A stretch of 64,000 nucleotides of DNA from Thalassobacillus sp. CUG 92003 (GTDB lineage: Bacteria > Bacillota > Bacilli > Bacillales > Halobacillaceae). A program made the position numbers and the translations under genes. Each line of letters opens with the position of its first letter. Positions within the stretch are counted from its first letter, which is position 1. The notes beneath the pieces are model-generated. The model was given only the letters and a program-made list of their open reading frames with translations. It did not search any database and was not told the DNA's origin. Of this stretch, positions 52,136 through 61,483 are shown in pieces. Location of the stretch: positions 310,001 through 374,000 of the forward strand of contig NZ_JABLSJ010000002.1 in the NCBI RefSeq assembly GCF_013618635.1. The letters run 5' to 3'.

Positions 52136-53593
52136 ATGAACAACTATAAGGTTGCATCTTATTTTGATGAAATGTTACAAGACGAGAATAAGCCGAAGCC
52201 TCATTATCAGAGATTTCATCGATTAATGGAACAATACACAGAGGACGAACTGCGCGAAAAACATGAGACAGCTCAAATGAACTTTCTCAGACAAGGCATT
52301 ACGTTCACCGTTTATCACGAAGCGGTCGGAACAGAGCGGACCATGCCGTTTGATTTCATCCCGATCATCATTCCGACTGATAAATGGGCGCAGATCGAGA
52401 AGGGTATGAAGCAACGCGTCTCTGCACTTAACGCTTTTCTTGATGATATGTATCATGACCAGGAGATTATAAAAGATGGACTTATTCCACGCGAATTGGT
52501 GGAAACAAATCCTAATTATTACCACAGTCAAGTGGGTGGGTTGGATATCCCGCTTAACAATCATATTTTTCTGGCTGGAATCGATCTGATTCGCGACGAG
52601 CAAGGGGAGTATCGTGTTCTTGAAGATAATTTGAGAAACCCCTCAGGCATGTCCTACGTGTTTCAGAATCGTTATGTCATGCGCCAAGTGTATCCGGAAC
52701 TCTTTTTCCAGCATTCAATTGAAACCCTCGAGCATCAACTATCTATGCTTCACCAATCCCTCTTAAGCCATGTACCACCAAATGCAATTGAACCATTAGC
52801 TCCAACAGCCGTACTCCTGACTCCGGGCATGTTTAATTCCGCCTATTACGATCACGTCTTCCTGGCCCAGCAAATGGGCATTGAACTCGTGGAAGGAAGG
52901 GATCTGTATGTTCGAGATGACAAAGTGTTTATGAAAACGATACGCGGTCTAAGGCGTGTTGATATCATCTACAAACGAATTGACGATGATTTTATGGACC
53001 CCGAAGCTTTCTGGCCTGATTCAGAACTCGGTGTACCGGGTTTATTACGCGCCTATCAGAAAGGCAATGTTTCCATATTAAATGGTATTGGGAACGGTAT
53101 AGCAGATGACAAGGCCATGTATGCATATGTTCCTGATATGATTCGTTATTATCTTAATGAAGAGCCGCTAATCAAAAATGTCCCGACCTATTTCTTAAGT
53201 GATAAAGCACAGCGGGATGAAGTGCTTGAAAAGCTGGATCAACTGGTTGTCAAAAATGTCGGTGCTTCCGGTGGCTACGATCTGCTGATCGGTCCTCAGG
53301 CTTCCCCTGAGGAAAGGGAGCAGTTCCGACACAAAATCATGGAAAATCCTGCGAAATATATAGCCCAGCCTACTATTAAACTATCGCGTGCTCCCGCTTT
53401 CCAAGGTGATGACTTTTACCCGTGCCACGTTGACTTGCGCGTGTTTGTGATGGGCGGAAAAGACAGTCATGTATTACCTGGCGGGTTATCTCGTGTTGCT
53501 CTAAAGGAAGGGTCGCTCGTCGTGAACTCCTCACAAGGCGGAGGCGGTAAAGACACATGGGTATTAACCGAAGGAGAGATCAATCATGCTTAG
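52136..53593 (+). CDS. Circularly permuted ATP-grasp protein
   Basis: This 485-aa cytoplasmic protein is a circularly permuted type-2 ATP-grasp ligase. The N-terminal YHEAVGTERTMPFDFIP, the central YRVLEDNLRNPSGMSYV (about 158-174) and VKNVGASGGYDLLIGP (about 371-386) are characteristic of the family. Such enzymes are predicted amide-bond ligases. It starts the three-gene cluster with an alpha-E protein and a transglutaminase-like protease, a set repeatedly found together in bacteria and predicted to make and process a peptide modification. It overlaps the next gene by 8 bp. RBS AAAAAGGAGG precedes the ATG. Confidence 0.92.
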   Translation: MNNYKVASYFDEMLQDENKPKPHYQRFHRLMEQYTEDELREKHETAQMNFLRQGITFTVYHEAVGTERTMPFDFIPIIIPTDKWAQIEKGMKQRVSALNAFLDDMYHDQEIIKDGLIPRELVETNPNYYHSQVGGLDIPLNNHIFLAGIDLIRDEQGEYRVLEDNLRNPSGMSYVFQNRYVMRQVYPELFFQHSIETLEHQLSMLHQSLLSHVPPNAIEPLAPTAVLLTPGMFNSAYYDHVFLAQQMGIELVEGRDLYVRDDKVFMKTIRGLRRVDIIYKRIDDDFMDPEAFWPDSELGVPGLLRAYQKGNVSILNGIGNGIADDKAMYAYVPDMIRYYLNEEPLIKNVPTYFLSDKAQRDEVLEKLDQLVVKNVGASGGYDLLIGPQASPEEREQFRHKIMENPAKYIAQPTIKLSRAPAFQGDDFYPCHVDLRVFVMGGKDSHVLPGGLSRVALKEGSLVVNSSQGGGGKDTWVLTEGEINHA

Positions 53594-54548
53594 TCGTGTA
53601 GCAGATTCGCTTTATTGGATGGCTCGTAACATAGAACGTGCGGAGACAAATGCACGGGTCCTCAGTGTCCAGTTGATTCATATGCTAGAAGTATCTGAAC
53701 AGCATGTATCAAACCGCGATTGGGAAGAAATCATAGAAATCAGTGCATCGCTATCAGATTATTATAGTGGTCATGACGGAATAGAACGGGAAGAGGTTAT
53801 TCACTATTTGACTCAAGACAGGCAAAATTTTAATTCGATCAGTAATTGCATGATTTATGCACGTGAAAATGCGAAAGCTACACGGGATATGATCCCTGAT
53901 GGCTTATGGGAAGTGCTGAATCAGTATTATTTAGAACATACAGGAGAATCTCGCTTCAGTTCCTACCAACAAGCGCAGCATGCTCTTCAACTGACGATGC
54001 AAACCTCCACCACAGCACAAGGTATCGTGGAGTCGTCGATGACAAGGGGAGTGCCTTATGCCTTTCTTAAAATCGGAAAATGGCTGGAACGCGCTGAAAA
54101 GACGGCTAGAATTCTCAATGTGCTATGTGAAAAGACACTTAAGGAAAAGCAGGCCGCCAATGTCAGTAATTATTATTATTGGTTGACGGCTCTACAACAA
54201 GTAAACGGGTACAATGCCTATATTAAAGAATACCCGCCTACAATGAAGCCGGAGCATGTGCTGTCGTTCATTATCGACAACCGGGGTTTTCCAAGGTCGA
54301 TCCGTTATTGCATCGATCACGTGATGGAAGCCATCCATCACTTGGAAGATGGGAAAATTTCGCATTACTCCCAGCAACTGTTTCATACACTGGCGACTGT
54401 ACAAGAGGAATTTACGGCTGCCCACATTGATGATATGAGCACTGAAGAGTTGATGGCATTTCTTGATCGCTTCCAGAATCGCTGTCAGGAGATGAGTCGA
54501 TTGTTTTCAGAAACCTATTATTTGATCGACCCTGTTAAGATAAAGTGA
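53586..54548 (+). CDS. Alpha-E domain protein
   Basis: The 320-aa all-helical protein belongs to the alpha-E family (PF04168), recognised by the N-terminal LSRVADSLYWMARNIERAE (about 2-20) and the internal GIVESSMTRGVPYAFLKIGK followed by LERAEKTARILNV (about 140-180). Its biochemical role is unknown, but it almost always accompanies the circularly permuted ATP-grasp protein and may form a complex with it. It overlaps the ATP-grasp gene by 8 bp (translational coupling). Confidence 0.92.
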   Translation: MLSRVADSLYWMARNIERAETNARVLSVQLIHMLEVSEQHVSNRDWEEIIEISASLSDYYSGHDGIEREEVIHYLTQDRQNFNSISNCMIYARENAKATRDMIPDGLWEVLNQYYLEHTGESRFSSYQQAQHALQLTMQTSTTAQGIVESSMTRGVPYAFLKIGKWLERAEKTARILNVLCEKTLKEKQAANVSNYYYWLTALQQVNGYNAYIKEYPPTMKPEHVLSFIIDNRGFPRSIRYCIDHVMEAIHHLEDGKISHYSQQLFHTLATVQEEFTAAHIDDMSTEELMAFLDRFQNRCQEMSRLFSETYYLIDPVKIK

Positions 54549-54578
54549 AAGCACCTTTCACTTGAGGAGGAAAATCGA

Positions 54579-55430
54579 GTGAAATATGAAATTGAGCATG
54601 TGAACTTGTTCCAGTACGAGAATTTCGTAGATCAGAGTATGAATAATATTCGACTCAAACCGAGGACTGACGAATGTCAACGGTTATTGGCATACCGAAC
54701 TGAAATCAGCCCGGCTTCTATGACGAAAGAACATATCGATTTATGGGGCAATCATGTGGAATCGTTTTTTATCCCGGAAAAACATGAGCATTTAATGGTT
54801 AAGACGGTATCAACTGTCAGTATTCAAAAAAGCCCGTTCCTATTCATGATGGCGTATACAAAAGAAATGCGTGACATCTTCCTTTCAGCGCTGTTCAATC
54901 GTCATTATCTGGCTTATTTAAATGAGACCCCCTATACCTTTTTATATCAGGAGCAAATAGACGATATTGTCAATCAAGTAGGGGACCCGAGTGATCCGCT
55001 TCAGTTTTCCATTCAATTAATGGCCTTTATCCATCATTCCCTCCGTTATGATGGTGAAGTGACTGAAGTGTCTACCAAAGCATGTGAATCCTGGCCGTTA
55101 AAAGCAGGCGTCTGTCAGGATTATGCTCATATTATGTTGGGCGTGCTCAGGGCGAAAGGCATACCCGCGCGGTACGTGAGCGGTTATCTTTACGTTGGAG
55201 AAAATTCAGCATTAGTGGGCGACTCGGCTACACATGCCTGGGTGGAAGTGATGATGCCAGGGATAGGCTGGGTTGGGCTGGATCCCACCAACAATGTCGA
55301 AGCACTCGAACAACATATTCGTGTTGGCACAGGACGTGATTATGCTGATGTGAGCCCGCTTCAGGGCGTTTATCGTGGGGGAAAGCACACACTTGATGTG
55401 AATGTCTCTGTCACGTTATTGGAGAAATAG
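54579..55430 (+). CDS. Transglutaminase-like cysteine protease
   Basis: The 283-aa protein has the bacterial transglutaminase N-terminal domain (about 1-90) and a transglutaminase core with catalytic Cys in AGVCQDYAHIML (about 180-191), His in SATHAWVEVMMPG (about 217-229) and Asp in WVGLDPTNN (about 233-241). Family members here are thought to be peptidases acting on the product of the ATP-grasp partner. Start is GTG 54579 after TGAGGAGG. It ends the three-gene operon. Confidence 0.92.
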   Translation: MKYEIEHVNLFQYENFVDQSMNNIRLKPRTDECQRLLAYRTEISPASMTKEHIDLWGNHVESFFIPEKHEHLMVKTVSTVSIQKSPFLFMMAYTKEMRDIFLSALFNRHYLAYLNETPYTFLYQEQIDDIVNQVGDPSDPLQFSIQLMAFIHHSLRYDGEVTEVSTKACESWPLKAGVCQDYAHIMLGVLRAKGIPARYVSGYLYVGENSALVGDSATHAWVEVMMPGIGWVGLDPTNNVEALEQHIRVGTGRDYADVSPLQGVYRGGKHTLDVNVSVTLLEK

Positions 55431-55443
55431 AAAGGGTTTGGGA

Positions 55444-55471
55444 AGGCTGTCGGGAGAAACCCCGGCAGCCT
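55444..55471. terminator. Hairpin between convergent genes
   Basis: GGCTGTCGGG / CCCGGCAGCC with a 6-base loop. T-tracts are poor, so efficiency is uncertain. Confidence 0.55.
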
Positions 55472-55474
55472 GAT

Positions 55475-56794
55475 TTATGAATCAAGGGCGATATGACCAT
55501 TCTGCCGGATTTTTATCAGATGCCATACCCATCCGATAAGACCGCCCGCTAGAGCCGGAATAAGCCATCCTAAGCCTTGCTCAAACAAAGGAAGTATGCT
55601 CAGGTATGAGTGAACAGCGGCAAGGTCAAGGCCGAATGCTGTTAATCCGTCATAGAGACTCATTGCTGCAGTGAACAACAGCGCACCACGATAGACATAA
55701 GGGGAACCTTGGAAGACGGGATGGATAAATGTCAATAAGACGAGTACGATAGCCACGGGATAAATGAAAACCAGCACCGGGACAGAAAAGGCAATGATCT
55801 GATTGAGACCAACGTTAGTAATGGTCAGGCTCAAAAGTGTAACAATTGAAATGACGGCTTTATAAGAGAGAACCGGGAATTGGCTGGAAAAGAATTGTCC
55901 GCAGGCTACAGTCAATCCGATACAAGTCGTCAGACAGGCTAACGCAACAAGGACCCCAAGCAGCAGGGCGCCGGTAGAGCCGTAAATCAGGTTAGCGGCG
56001 CCTGACAGGATTTCGCCACCATTGGTGAAGGTGCCCTTGTCAGCCATTCTAGAACCGATCCAGCCGATTGATGCATAAACAGTACTCAAACCGATGGCCG
56101 TTACTCCGCCTGCTTGAAGCGTGCGAAGCATAACGCGGCGGCGTGATTGGACCCCTTTTTCATGAAAAGCAGTCATCACAATGATGCCGAATGCCAGCGC
56201 TGCGATGGCATCCATCGTGAGATAGCCTTCAATGAATCCTGTGAAAAAGGGCTGCGTTTGATAGGCGGAAGAGGGGGAGGCAGGTTCTCCCTTAAGCCCC
56301 CATAGACTCCCGATGACAAGTGCAATGATCGTTAACAAGAGAGCAGGTGTCAGCCATTGCCCGATGCGATCTACGAGTTTGGATGCATTCAGACTGACAA
56401 TGAAAACGAGCGAAAAAAAGGCGATCGAAAAAAGCAGCAGCCACTGTGAGGACGGAGTGGTAATTAACGGGGAGACGCCCATTTCATACGCAACATTCGC
56501 CGCTCGTGGAATGCCGAAAAAGGGTCCGATTGCCAAGTAGACGATCGACGTGAAAATGACCCCGAACCACGGATGGACTCGTTGCCCCAACTCTACTGCT
56601 CCGTTTCCCACCAATGAAATGGCTGCTACGGTAAGAATCGGAAGACCTACTCCAGTCAATACAAACCCTGCAATGGCCGGCCAATAGGCGGTTCCGGCGC
56701 TTATGCCGAGGGAAGGGGGGTAAATCAAGTTCCCTGCTCCGAAAAACAACGCAAATAACATGAAACCGACAAATACGGTGTCTCGTCTTCTCAT
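55475..56794 (-). CDS. brnQ: Branched-chain amino acid carrier (BrnQ)
   Basis: This 439-aa membrane protein has about 12 hydrophobic segments and the LIVCS family N-terminus (VGFMLFALFFGAGNLIYPPS, about 9-28, with GAGNLIYPP). PFFGIPRAANVAYE (about 91-104) is also typical. It imports leucine, isoleucine and valine with Na+ or H+. RBS AGGAGGAG precedes ATG 56794. It is divergent from a cation antiporter; no T-box is visible in the 213-bp leader region. Confidence 0.93.
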   Translation of the reverse strand: MRRRDTVFVGFMLFALFFGAGNLIYPPSLGISAGTAYWPAIAGFVLTGVGLPILTVAAISLVGNGAVELGQRVHPWFGVIFTSIVYLAIGPFFGIPRAANVAYEMGVSPLITTPSSQWLLLFSIAFFSLVFIVSLNASKLVDRIGQWLTPALLLTIIALVIGSLWGLKGEPASPSSAYQTQPFFTGFIEGYLTMDAIAALAFGIIVMTAFHEKGVQSRRRVMLRTLQAGGVTAIGLSTVYASIGWIGSRMADKGTFTNGGEILSGAANLIYGSTGALLLGVLVALACLTTCIGLTVACGQFFSSQFPVLSYKAVISIVTLLSLTITNVGLNQIIAFSVPVLVFIYPVAIVLVLLTFIHPVFQGSPYVYRGALLFTAAMSLYDGLTAFGLDLAAVHSYLSILPLFEQGLGWLIPALAGGLIGWVWHLIKIRQNGHIALDS

Positions 56795-56930
56795 AGCTGC
56801 TCCTCCTGTTGATAAAGTCTTTGCCGCAATCGGCGCGAAATAAAGGACTTCGTAATACTATCAATGTCAAAAAATTATGTCAACGTAAATCACTCAGCTA
56901 AACATGAGAGTTTACATATAAGAGAGAGGA

Positions 56931-56949
56931 ATATAGAATATTTCTATAT
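56931..56949. promoter_or_regulatory. Palindrome between brnQ and antiporter genes
   Basis: ATATAGAA TAT TTCTATAT is a perfect palindrome with 8-bp arms. It is not the CodY consensus. It may bind a regulator of either gene, or include a -10 element. Confidence 0.4.
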
Positions 56950-57013
56950 CTTGTTAGTAAAGAATAGCTGTAAGGAACGATTTCAAAGTCTGTCGGAATG
57001 AGGAGACATGTCA

Positions 57014-58867
57014 ATGCCTGAATCGCTTTTGCTTGAATTAATGCTCATAGGTCTCCTAGGCATCGGCTCACAATGGGTTGCTTGGAGATACCGTTTGCCT
57101 GCTATCGTGGTTATGTCAGTCGTTGGACTGTTAGCAGGTCCAGTGCTTGGCATTATGAACCCCGAGCAAGATTTTGGGAATCTCTACAGTCCCATTATCT
57201 CATTAGCTGTAGCCATTATCTTATTTGAAGGCAGTTTAAACCTTGATTTTAAAGAAGTGCGTGGACTTGGGCGTCCTGTCTTTCGTATCGTTTCAGTCGG
57301 CGCCTTCTTGAGCTGGATTCTCGGTTCATTGACAGCCCATTACATTGCAGGCCTCTCCTGGGCGGTGGCTTTTGTCATCGGGGGTTTATTTATCGTCACC
57401 GGTCCCACTGTCATTTTACCGCTATTACGTCAATCCAAGCTCAAACCAAGGCCGGCTAAAATATTGAAATGGGAAGGCATTATAGTGGATCCTGTCGGGG
57501 CATTGCTCGCTGTCTTCGCCTTTGAAATCATCCAGTTTTTATTAGGAAACAACGTGAATCCGACCGTCTTGTTATCCTTTTTCTTAGCTTCCTTGTTCGC
57601 TGTCATATTAGGTTGGGGGTGTGGCAAGTTAGTCGGTTGGATGTATGAAGTCGGTTACGTACCGGAGTATCTTAAATCACCCTTTGTCTTCGTCATCGTG
57701 CTTGCCTGCTTCACAATTGCGGATGAAGTGACCCACGAGACGGGTTTATTATCTGTTACGGCCATGGGGATGACCCTCGCCAATATGCATATTTCCTCGA
57801 TTGCGGATATGCGCCATTTTAAAGAGAATATATCGTTATTATTAATATCGACTATATTTGTCATGTTGACGGCTTCCCTCACCCGAGATACCTTGATGCA
57901 GATTTTTAATATAGAAATCATCGGATTCGTACTATTGATGCTCTTCGTTGTGCGCCCATTAGCCATTTTCATCTCGACGATCGGCACGGATTTAACCCGT
58001 GCTGAGAAATTGCTGGTCGGCTGGATAGCGCCACGCGGCATCGTTGCCCTGACTGTTTCCAGTTATTTTGCCACTGTATTATTACAGGAAGGGTTCGAAG
58101 ATGCTGCTATATTGACGTCGATTACGTTTGCCTTGGTTATCACAACGGTTGTGGCTCACGGTTTTACCATTCAGGCCATGGCCAAGAAACTGAATTTGTC
58201 TATCGAAGGGCCGCCTGGATTGCTGATGGTCGGAGGGAGCACGTTTACCACAGGATTAGCACGGACGCTCGGACAAATCGACGTGCCCGTCCTCATTAGC
58301 GACTCTTCCTGGGAACGCCTTACAAAAGCGCGCAGGGCAGGGGTTTCCTCCTATCATGGTGAAATTCTTTCGGAGCAGACAGAGTATTATTTGGATATGA
58401 CGCCCTATGATTATATGATTGCGGCGACGGAGCTCGACTCCTATAACGCGCTTGTCTGTACCACATTCGTCCCTGAATTTGGGCGCAACAATCTGTTTCA
58501 GTTAAGTCTGCGCAACCAAGAAGGAGATAATCTTCAGAACTTAGTCCATACCATCGGGGGGCGCGTCTTGTTCAAGGAAGGCGCTTCGTGGGAAATGCTG
58601 AATGATAAAGTTGAAAGTGGCTACGTCTTTAGAAAAACGAGCATCACAGATCACTATACCTTTAAGCAATATCTCGAGAATATAGACGAAAACGCATTGT
58701 TGTTATTGGTCAAAAAGCCAAGCGGAAAACTTGATTTCTTTACTGTAGAAAATGAGGCTTTTGTTGAAAGCGGGGACATCGTTGTAAGTCTGACCCCGCC
58801 TAGTAAAGAATTTGAAAAAATTCAGGAAAAGCTATCTGAAAAGCGTAAGGAAAATAATGAAGAATAA
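57014..58867 (+). CDS. CPA1-type Na+(K+)/H+ antiporter with TrkA-type tail
   Basis: The 617-aa protein combines about 12 membrane segments of a CPA1 (NhaP-like) exchanger (about 5-395) with a cytoplasmic regulatory part. Ion-binding residues are expected in FIVTGPTVILPLL (about 126-138) and KWEGIIVDPVGALLAVFAFE (about 154-173, with the ND/D-type acidic pair represented by Asp). The tail has a TrkA_N-like Rossmann region (GLLMVGGSTFTTGLARTLGQ, about 413-432) and a TrkA_C-like end. It exports Na+ or K+ and helps pH and salt homeostasis. ATG 57014 has better spacing from AGGAG than ATG 57008. Confidence 0.9.
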   Translation: MPESLLLELMLIGLLGIGSQWVAWRYRLPAIVVMSVVGLLAGPVLGIMNPEQDFGNLYSPIISLAVAIILFEGSLNLDFKEVRGLGRPVFRIVSVGAFLSWILGSLTAHYIAGLSWAVAFVIGGLFIVTGPTVILPLLRQSKLKPRPAKILKWEGIIVDPVGALLAVFAFEIIQFLLGNNVNPTVLLSFFLASLFAVILGWGCGKLVGWMYEVGYVPEYLKSPFVFVIVLACFTIADEVTHETGLLSVTAMGMTLANMHISSIADMRHFKENISLLLISTIFVMLTASLTRDTLMQIFNIEIIGFVLLMLFVVRPLAIFISTIGTDLTRAEKLLVGWIAPRGIVALTVSSYFATVLLQEGFEDAAILTSITFALVITTVVAHGFTIQAMAKKLNLSIEGPPGLLMVGGSTFTTGLARTLGQIDVPVLISDSSWERLTKARRAGVSSYHGEILSEQTEYYLDMTPYDYMIAATELDSYNALVCTTFVPEFGRNNLFQLSLRNQEGDNLQNLVHTIGGRVLFKEGASWEMLNDKVESGYVFRKTSITDHYTFKQYLENIDENALLLLVKKPSGKLDFFTVENEAFVESGDIVVSLTPPSKEFEKIQEKLSEKRKENNEE

Positions 58868-58888
58868 TCGTTCTGTATCATGAAATAT

Positions 58889-58929
58889 GGGGAAGGTTTA
58901 CGGGTTCATTCGTACAACCTTCCCCTTTT
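58889..58929. terminator. Bidirectional terminator
   Basis: Perfect GGGGAAGGTT / AACCTTCCCC stem followed by TTTT, between convergent genes. Confidence 0.8.
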
Positions 58930-58932
58930 GAA

Positions 58933-59118
58933 TTAAGAACGTTCAGCTTGCTCCAGTTTACGGTTCAACTCTTGCAATTCTTCTTCAATCCGTTTCAGCT
59001 GTTGTTCCGAATTCTGGATGTTACCACCCGCTGCTTCCACCTTGTCCAAATCACCTTGAATCCTCATATAATCTGATTTCAGTTCAGCAATTTGGGATTG
59101 AATCTCTTTTTTATTCAT
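58933..59118 (-). CDS. SE1832-family small coiled-coil protein
   Basis: The 61-aa protein matches the SE1832 family of Firmicutes: KKEIQSQIAELKSDYMRIQG at the N-terminus and a helical heptad-rich C-terminus (LKRIEEELQELNRKLEQ). It is soluble and entirely helical with a Gly-Gly break in the middle (residues 31-32), suggesting a helical hairpin. Function is unknown. ATG 59118 follows AGAGGTGAT. It is a single gene with a convergent terminator. Confidence 0.82.
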   Translation of the reverse strand: MNKKEIQSQIAELKSDYMRIQGDLDKVEAAGGNIQNSEQQLKRIEEELQELNRKLEQAERS

Positions 59119-59133
59119 ATTATCACCTCTCAT

Positions 59134-59572
59134 ACTATTGTAGTGGTTGCGTCAATCTGTGTATAATAAGAGAAATTCTTACTATTGACGAGAAAAGTTG
59201 GCTAAATCAAAAGGAGGGGGGGATTATAAATAGAAGCCATTCTGCCATGGTCATGTAAAACGATGAAAAAAACTGTTCGTTTCCCTTGATATTCGGGGTG
59301 AAAGAGCCATTATTTTCATGTATAGAAGCAGGAAAAGCTTCAAAATGCGAGGTAGAATAAGCTGGAAATCAAGTAAATAAAATGTATGCATAGAAAATTA
59401 AGCGCAATTTGAAGGAAATTCAGCTATGTTCAGCGAAACGGTACTATACCTGGAGAGAAATGACGAGAGGACTTTTGAGGGTAGTTGTGTGTTCGTAGTC
59501 TGTTCGGTATGATAATTATTATATGAGTTAATTTATTCATAACTCACGCACTCCAGAGGAGGCACATCGAAG
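59134..59572. other. 440-bp intergenic region upstream of TRAP operon
   Basis: I see no gene. It contains a GGAGGGGGG that is not followed by a start codon, an AT-rich TATTATATG probably near the TRAP promoter, and the palindrome listed at 59524. Confidence 0.5.
59524..59546. promoter_or_regulatory. Candidate operator before TRAP operon
   Basis: TGAGTTA (N9) TAACTCA is a perfect palindrome 27 bp before the dctQ-type start and just after an AT-rich promoter-like stretch. Its size suits a GntR/LacI-type regulator; no regulator gene is adjacent. Confidence 0.5.
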
Positions 59573-60130
59573 TTGAAGCTCTTAAAATTGTTTGACAAAT
59601 TTATACTTAAACTAGAGGAATTCATACTAAGCTATGCTGTTATTATTATAGCTCTTATGGTTGTTGGAAAAGCCTTAAGCAGAGCCATTTTCAGTTATTC
59701 CCCTCCATTTGCTGATGAGGTCAGTCAAATATCCATTGTGGTCGCAACTTTTATGGGAATCAGTTATGCAGCGAGGAAGGGAAGGCATATCAGCATGTCA
59801 GCTTTTTATGATATGGCCCCATTTAAAATACGTAAAATTCTCGCCATATTTATTCCAGCTGTAACGGCCCTTTTTCTATTCTTACTTGCCTATTATTCCT
59901 ATCAATATGTGTACGGTGTTTATGAATCCGGTCGTGTAACACCTGCCTTGCAAATGCCGGCTTTCGTGATGTATATGTTCATACCGATCGGCTTGTTAAT
60001 GGGAGGCATCCAATTTCTTCGCAACATGTGGATCAACATTGCAAATCGCGAAGAAATCTATCTCGGGACGGACGTAAAGGATTACAACGATGAGGATGAC
60101 AGGGAAATTGAAGAACAGGTTCATATGTAA
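59573..60130 (+). CDS. TRAP transporter small permease (DctQ type)
   Basis: The 185-aa membrane protein has four hydrophobic segments (about 16-35, 50-70, 90-112, 132-152) and the DctQ-type SRAIFSYSPPFADEVSQIS region (about 36-54). It forms the membrane complex with the large permease to import organic acids or similar solutes driven by Na+. Start is TTG 59573, with AGAGGAGG about 10 bases upstream. It leads the Q-M-P operon. Confidence 0.9.
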   Translation: MKLLKLFDKFILKLEEFILSYAVIIIALMVVGKALSRAIFSYSPPFADEVSQISIVVATFMGISYAARKGRHISMSAFYDMAPFKIRKILAIFIPAVTALFLFLLAYYSYQYVYGVYESGRVTPALQMPAFVMYMFIPIGLLMGGIQFLRNMWINIANREEIYLGTDVKDYNDEDDREIEEQVHM

Positions 60131-60182
60131 TTCATAGTACTCGACATGGCACCACTAAAATGAACTAAGAAAGGATAACATT

Positions 60183-61448
60183 ATGATAGCGACTTTATTA
60201 TCCATCATGGTGGTCCTCTTATTACTTAATTTCCCCATGATGATTCCGCTAATGGCAGCACCGTTAGTCATATTATTCTTATACTTTCCTAATCTTGATG
60301 CAACAATTTTAATGCAACAGTTTTCCACAGGTATTGAACCTTATGTGTTACTTGCTGTCCCACTGTTCATATTTGCAGCTGACATCATGACAAGCGGTAA
60401 AACGTCTCGCCGGTTGCTCGATTTTATCGGTGCCTTTATCGGCCACGTTCGTGGAGGCTACGCCGTAACGACAGCTGCAGCTTGTACATTATTTGGCGCA
60501 ATTTCAGGATCAACGCAGGCGACAGTTGTAGCCATCGGTAAGCCGATGAGGGAAAGACTCCTCAAAATAGGCTACAAGGACCCGGCCGCGATGGCTCTGA
60601 TCATCAACTCGAGTGATGTTGCCTTACTCGTACCGCCCAGTATCGGAATGATCATATACGGCCTTGTATCCGGTACATCGGTAGGGGACTTGTTCATCGC
60701 CGGTATCATCCCTGGCGTTATCGTCTTTCTAAGCTTTGCTGCGTATAGCGTAATTTATGCCAAAGTAGCCGATATTCCTTTAGCAGATAAAGTATCGTGG
60801 AAAGAGAGATTCCGTTTAACGAGAAAAGCCATTCTGCCGCTCGGGTTTCCCGTTATTATTATAGGTGGAATTTACACAGGACTATTTAGCCCGACAGAAG
60901 CAGCGGGGATGTCTGTCCTGTACGCGTTTATCTTGGAAGTATTGATTTACCGGTCAGTATCCATCATGGAACTGCCTAAAATCGCCCGTTCGACTGGCTT
61001 GGTTACGTCCGCCGTTTTCGTCTTAGTTGCTGGCGGTCAGGCGTTCACGTGGGTTATATCGTTTGCCAGAATACCGCAAATGATTACAGAAACGGTACTT
61101 GGCACTGATCCGAGCGCTATTTTCGTCTTACTTATGGTGACGCTATTTTTCTTTATCGGGTGCATGTTCGTAGACCCGATTGTGGTCATCTTGATTCTGA
61201 CACCGATTTTCTATCCAGCTGCGATGAACGCGGGCATAGACCCTGTTCACCTTGGCGTAATCATTACATTCCAGGCAGCACTTGGGTCAGCAACACCGCC
61301 ATTTGGGGTGGATATTTTCACAGCGAGTGCAGTCTTTAATAAACCGTATCTTGATGTTATTAGAGGGACCCCACCTTATATTGTAATGATGGTGGTCATC
61401 TCGTTTTTACTCATATTCTTTGAAGAACTCTCGCTCTTATTACTATAA
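60183..61448 (+). CDS. TRAP transporter large permease (DctM type)
   Basis: This 421-aa protein has about 12 hydrophobic segments and typical DctM motifs: LLAVPLFIFAADIMTSGKTSR (first part, about 57-77), FGAISGSTQATVVAIG (about 109-124), LVPPSIGMIIYGLVSG (about 151-166) and LGSATPPFGVDIFTA (about 362-376). It is the ion-coupled translocation subunit. It follows the small permease by 52 bp, with RBS AGAAAGGA. Confidence 0.95.
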   Translation: MIATLLSIMVVLLLLNFPMMIPLMAAPLVILFLYFPNLDATILMQQFSTGIEPYVLLAVPLFIFAADIMTSGKTSRRLLDFIGAFIGHVRGGYAVTTAAACTLFGAISGSTQATVVAIGKPMRERLLKIGYKDPAAMALIINSSDVALLVPPSIGMIIYGLVSGTSVGDLFIAGIIPGVIVFLSFAAYSVIYAKVADIPLADKVSWKERFRLTRKAILPLGFPVIIIGGIYTGLFSPTEAAGMSVLYAFILEVLIYRSVSIMELPKIARSTGLVTSAVFVLVAGGQAFTWVISFARIPQMITETVLGTDPSAIFVLLMVTLFFFIGCMFVDPIVVILILTPIFYPAAMNAGIDPVHLGVIITFQAALGSATPPFGVDIFTASAVFNKPYLDVIRGTPPYIVMMVVISFLLIFFEELSLLLL

Positions 61449-61483
61449 GAGTAGAGTCAATATAAAAATTTACCTAGGGGGTA

